A stretch of DNA of 50,994 nt, from NCBI GenBank assembly GCA_036374795.1, contig DASUTC010000316.1, forward strand, positions 1 to 50,994, given 5' to 3'. Within the stretch, counting starts at the first letter, position 1; each line of letters begins with the position of its first letter. The notes under the pieces are model-generated. The model was not told where the DNA came from. It did no database searches and saw nothing but the letters and a program-made list of their open reading frames with translations. Positions 48,418 through 50,994 of the stretch are shown piece after piece. The position numbers and the translations under genes were made by a program. Source of the DNA: Herpetosiphonaceae bacterium. GTDB taxonomy: Bacteria > Chloroflexota > Chloroflexia > Chloroflexales > Kallotenuaceae.

Positions 48418-48846
48418 CTACTCCTGATCGTCGAGGGGCGGCGCAGGAACCAGCCGATCGGGGTGCGTTCCATGCTGGGTGAGCAGATGATCGACCAGCT
48501 TCAGCAGCGTTTCGAGATCGAACGGCTTGGTCAGCACATGCACATCCAGCATCGCAAACGCCGATTGCAGCACATCGACGTGCCGGAGCGCGGCGCTACA
48601 GATCACGATCGGGATCGTCGCCGTGACGGGTTGCAGCCGCAGCGCTTGCAGCGCGTCCCAGCCGATCAGATGGCCGTCGAAGAGCAGATCGAGAACGATC
48701 AGATCAGGGGCAATGCGGGCAATCGTGAGTGGGTCGAACCGAGGGGTAGACTGAAGAATAACCTCGTAGCCTTCGTCTTGAAAAAGCGCCTGATATAACG
48801 CCAGGAGCGGAGGACTATCCTCGATCACAAGAATTCGCGCCGTCAT
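48418..48846 (-). CDS. Stand-alone response regulator receiver protein
   Basis: This 142-residue CheY-like protein has the acidic pair ED (9-10), the phospho-acceptor Asp in LIVLDLLFDG (about position 53), a threonine-like CSA at the switch position and the lysine in VLTKPFD. There is no output domain, only a short tail ending PPLDDQE. Such proteins relay signals or act on motility and development in multicellular bacteria. No kinase is adjacent; the soluble kinase at 33488-35314 is a possible but unproved partner. Confidence 0.9.
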   Translation of the reverse strand: MTARILVIEDSPPLLALYQALFQDEGYEVILQSTPRFDPLTIARIAPDLIVLDLLFDGHLIGWDALQALRLQPVTATIPIVICSAALRHVDVLQSAFAMLDVHVLTKPFDLETLLKLVDHLLTQHGTHPDRLVPAPPLDDQE

Positions 48847-49008
48847 ACCTATCTTCCTTGTACATCGCCCGCCTGGAGCGCAGCCGGAAGGTACATCGTC
48901 GAGCCAACGAGGCCGACTGGCACGCTGTGGCTCGCCACGCTCGACGCTACCACGTTCTTACCAGTTCCATCGTGCGCGCGCGTGTGTCAGCAATTATACC
49001 GGTAAGCG

Positions 49009-49020
49009 CTGTTATAACAG
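49009..49020. promoter_or_regulatory. Perfect 12-bp palindrome, possible operator
   Basis: CTGTTATAACAG, preceded by an ATTATACC word. It lies between two divergent genes and is AT-rich against a GC-rich background. Confidence 0.3.
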
Positions 49021-49147
49021 GCTACCACACACACTTCAATCAGACATTGATGCGATCGGTATCGAAGTACCATGTGTGGCCTAGACCTCGCACGTGAGCC
49101 TGGTTCTCTTTTACAGCGGGGCTATAGAAACAATAACGAGTCCTCAT

Positions 49148-49176
49148 TTGCGCCCAGCCGCTGCATCTGGTATAAT
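49148..49176 (+). promoter_or_regulatory. Predicted promoter of the zinc-ribbon/helicase unit
   Basis: TTGCGC (49148-49153) and a perfect TATAAT (49171-49176) are separated by 17 bp. The predicted leader before the ATG at 49307 is about 120 nt. Confidence 0.55.
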
Positions 49177-49306
49177 GCGCGAGTTGTTGAAATGGTTTGG
49201 CTCCTCACGTTGCCTCGGATCGATCGTATCTGTGATCCTTCTCCCGCGCTCGTTGACTCCAATCCCTGAGACAATTTGAGTATCTTTAGTTTTGGAGTAG
49301 CAAGCA

Positions 49307-49678
49307 ATGAGCTTTGCAGACAAGACGTTGACCTGCCGCGACTGTGGCATGGGATTCACCTTTACGACCGGCGAGCAGGAGTTTTACGCGCAGAAGGGCT
49401 TCGACAACGAGCCAACCCGGTGCGCAAACTGCCGCCAGACGCACAAGCAGAGCCGCAACGGCGGTGGCGGCTACAACAGCCGTGACAGCTATGGCGGTGG
49501 CTACAGCAGCCGCGACAGCTATGGTGGTGGCCGCGAGCAGCGCGAGATGCACACGACAACGTGCTCATCCTGCGGACGCGACGCGCAAGTGCCGTTCGTG
49601 CCGCGCGGCGACAAGCCCGTGTACTGCTCGGATTGTTTCCAGAGCCAGCGCTCGAATCAGCGGAACGACCGCTGGTAA
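49307..49678 (+). CDS. Glycine-rich double zinc-ribbon protein
   Basis: This 123-residue protein has an N-terminal zinc ribbon with C10/C13 (TCRDCG) and C39/C42 (CANC), a glycine/arginine/tyrosine-rich linker (GGGGYNSRDSYGGGYSSRD; an 11-residue unit repeated, about 52-76), and a C-terminal zinc ribbon with C86/C89 (CSSCGRDAQVPF) and C107/C110 (VYCSDCF). The linker resembles RGG/RSY-type RNA-binding disordered regions. The protein is small and should be soluble; it probably binds RNA or associates with ribosomes, which is inference. A palindromic hairpin and a DEAD-box helicase gene follow. Confidence 0.75.
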   Translation: MSFADKTLTCRDCGMGFTFTTGEQEFYAQKGFDNEPTRCANCRQTHKQSRNGGGGYNSRDSYGGGYSSRDSYGGGREQREMHTTTCSSCGRDAQVPFVPRGDKPVYCSDCFQSQRSNQRNDRW

Positions 49679-49702
49679 ATTAATAATCTGCTTCCGGCGA
49701 AT

Positions 49703-49734
49703 AGCAAAGCTTGCCGAATTCGGCAAGCTTTGCT
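49703..49734 (+). terminator. Perfect 32-bp palindrome between zinc-ribbon and helicase genes
   Basis: The two 16-base arms AGCAAAGCTTGCCGAA and TTCGGCAAGCTTTGCT match without a gap. It can form a strong RNA hairpin 25 bp after the zinc-ribbon stop, and there is no U-run, so it may be a partial terminator, an mRNA stabiliser or a DNA site. Confidence 0.6.
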
Positions 49735-49806
49735 GTCTGTATCGCACCAGCCGCGCCGGACGCTTCGATATGCTCAAGACTATCGGCTGGGGCGCATAAG
49801 GAAGAT

Positions 49807-50994
49807 ATGACCTTTTCAGATTTTACACTCCATCCACGCCTCCAGCACGCTATTCAGAGCGCAGGCTTTGTCACGCCTACGCCGATCCAGGCGCGCGCTA
49901 TTCCCGTCGGCCTTGCCGGTCGGGACCTGATCGGCACGGCGCAGACGGGCACCGGCAAGACTGCCGCGTTTGTGCTGCCGATCTTGCAGCGCCTGCTGGA
50001 CGATCCGCGCAAGCTGGGCCGGACCCGCGCGCTGATTGTGACGCCAACCCGCGAGCTGGCGGAGCAGATCTATACCACGATCCGCCTCTTCAGCCAGGGC
50101 ACCAAGATCCGGTCGGCCACGGTCTACGGCGGCGTCGGCATGAATCCCCAGGATCGGGCGCTGCGTACGGGCGTTGAGATCATCGTCGCCTGTCCCGGTC
50201 GCCTGCTCGATCATATCGATCGTGGGGCGGCAGCGTTGCAGGGCGTCGAGATGCTGGTGCTGGATGAGGCAGACCGGCTGCTGGACATGGGCTTTCTGCC
50301 TGCCGTCAGGCGGATCTTGAGCCACCTGCCGCGCGAGCGCCAGACGATGCTCTTCTCGGCGACGTTCGCGCCTGAGCTGAACCAGCTCACGGCCCAGGCA
50401 TTGCGCAATCCCGCGCGCGTGGACGCGGGGATTAACACGCCGACCAAAACGGTGGCGCATGCCCTGTATCCTGTGCCGCAGCATCTAAAGACTGTGCTGC
50501 TGCTGCACCTGCTGCGCGAAACCGACACGAACTCGGTGCTGATCTTCACTCGCACCAAGCATCGCGCCAATCGGCTGGCCGAGCAGATTCAGCGGGCGGG
50601 CTACGCCACAGCGGTGCTCCACTCGAACAAGTCGCAGAACCAGCGGCAGTTCGCGCTCGATAGCTTCCGCAGCGGCAAGGCGCAGATTCTCGTCGCTACC
50701 GACATCGCGGCGCGCGGCCTCGACATCGCCACGATCTCGCACGTGATCAACTACGACATGCCCGATACGGCTGACACCTACATCCACCGCATCGGTCGCA
50801 CGGGCCGCGCCGAGCGCGAGGGCGACGCGCTCACGCTGATGACCAGCGAAGACGCCGTGACCTGCCGCGAGATCGAGCGCGCGCTCAAAGCGCCGATCGA
50901 GCGACGCACGCTGCCGGACTTTGACTACAGCGTGCCCGCGCCGGTGCTCGACCAGAGCGCGGCGCGGTCGCCGCGCCAGCAGCCGCAGCGGAGC
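49807..50994 (+). CDS. DEAD-box RNA helicase (RhlE-like), 3' end outside the window
   Basis: At least 396 codons without a stop. It has the Q motif (MTFSDFTLHPRLQHAIQSAG then TPTPIQARAIPV), motif I AQTGTGKT, PTRELAEQI, motif II DEADR, SAT, LIFTRTKHRANRLAEQ, ATDIAARGLDIA and motif VI HRIGRTGRAERE. It unwinds short RNA duplexes or rearranges RNA-protein complexes using ATP. After the helicase core the sequence continues basic and proline-rich (DQSAARSPRQQPQRS), so a disordered C-terminal tail runs beyond the window. The ATG at 49807 follows AAGGAAG. The zinc-ribbon gene lies 128 bp upstream on the same strand. Confidence 0.96.
   Translation, partial: MTFSDFTLHPRLQHAIQSAGFVTPTPIQARAIPVGLAGRDLIGTAQTGTGKTAAFVLPILQRLLDDPRKLGRTRALIVTPTRELAEQIYTTIRLFSQGTKIRSATVYGGVGMNPQDRALRTGVEIIVACPGRLLDHIDRGAAALQGVEMLVLDEADRLLDMGFLPAVRRILSHLPRERQTMLFSATFAPELNQLTAQALRNPARVDAGINTPTKTVAHALYPVPQHLKTVLLLHLLRETDTNSVLIFTRTKHRANRLAEQIQRAGYATAVLHSNKSQNQRQFALDSFRSGKAQILVATDIAARGLDIATISHVINYDMPDTADTYIHRIGRTGRAEREGDALTLMTSEDAVTCREIERALKAPIERRTLPDFDYSVPAPVLDQSAARSPRQQPQRS

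Larger units (their letters stand above)
48847..49306. other. Divergent intergenic region with palindrome and promoter
   Basis: Separates the leftward receiver gene and the rightward zinc-ribbon gene. It contains a perfect palindrome CTGTTATAACAG (49009-49020) and the zinc-ribbon promoter (49148-49176). No gene is seen in the 460 bp. Confidence 0.55.

Overview
The window is high-GC bacterial chromosomal DNA, densely packed with genes on both strands. I infer a Chloroflexota bacterium, probably class Chloroflexia. The reasons are the fused shikimate kinase/dehydroquinate synthase, a proline-rich baseplate-J-like membrane protein next to ruvX, an AIM24 protein, and many short intergenic repeats of the kind I associate with that group. 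No marker gene here settles the taxonomy. There is no prophage, integrase, transposase or CRISPR array.

Layout. 0-2.8 kb: the start of a leftward restriction-modification gene cut by the window edge, a 21-bp tandem repeat array, dispersed hairpin repeats, a RadC-family gene, and a long leader. 2.8-8.3 kb: a two-gene biosynthetic unit, with a phytanoyl-CoA-dioxygenase-like Fe(II)/2-oxoglutarate oxygenase followed by a one-module NRPS (C-A-T-E, no thioesterase). 8.5-13.4 kb: hemL, three small leftward genes, a secondary-metabolism-like esterase, a sugar nucleotidyltransferase and a CAT-anticodon tRNA. 13.5-19.4 kb: aroK-aroB fusion, AIM24 protein, then leftward baseplate-J-like protein translationally coupled to ruvX, and a small membrane protein.

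19.6-33 kb: CNNM/CorC transporter, secreted glycoside hydrolase, quinone oxidoreductase, methyltransferase, secreted TAP-like hydrolase, an orphan OmpR-type regulator, an ornithine-cyclodeaminase-family enzyme, an acyl-CoA thioesterase, a glycosyltransferase, and a large protein joining a degenerate dihydroorotate-dehydrogenase-like barrel to an internally duplicated membrane domain. 33.5-41.4 kb: soluble GAF-GAF histidine kinase, DUF2071 protein, secreted GH3 glucosidase, a lipoprotein with three YbaY-like repeats, a membrane-anchored protein gene interrupted by an in-frame TAA, and a TetR regulator.

41.6-51 kb: SDR, PIG-L deacetylase, two methyltransferases, a mercuric-reductase-like flavoprotein without the metal-binding N-terminal domain, 6-phosphogluconate dehydrogenase, a stand-alone receiver protein, then a glycine-rich double zinc-ribbon protein directly upstream of a DEAD-box RNA helicase that runs off the right edge.

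Most genes are single transcription units separated by perfect hairpins, many of which belong to repeated sequence families. The strongest candidates for something undescribed are the DHODH-like/membrane fusion (30961-32955), the self-contained dioxygenase plus C-A-T-E NRPS unit (2833-8296), the 21-bp array (570-737), and the zinc-ribbon/helicase pair (49307-50994). I could not run any search, so all novelty statements are provisional.
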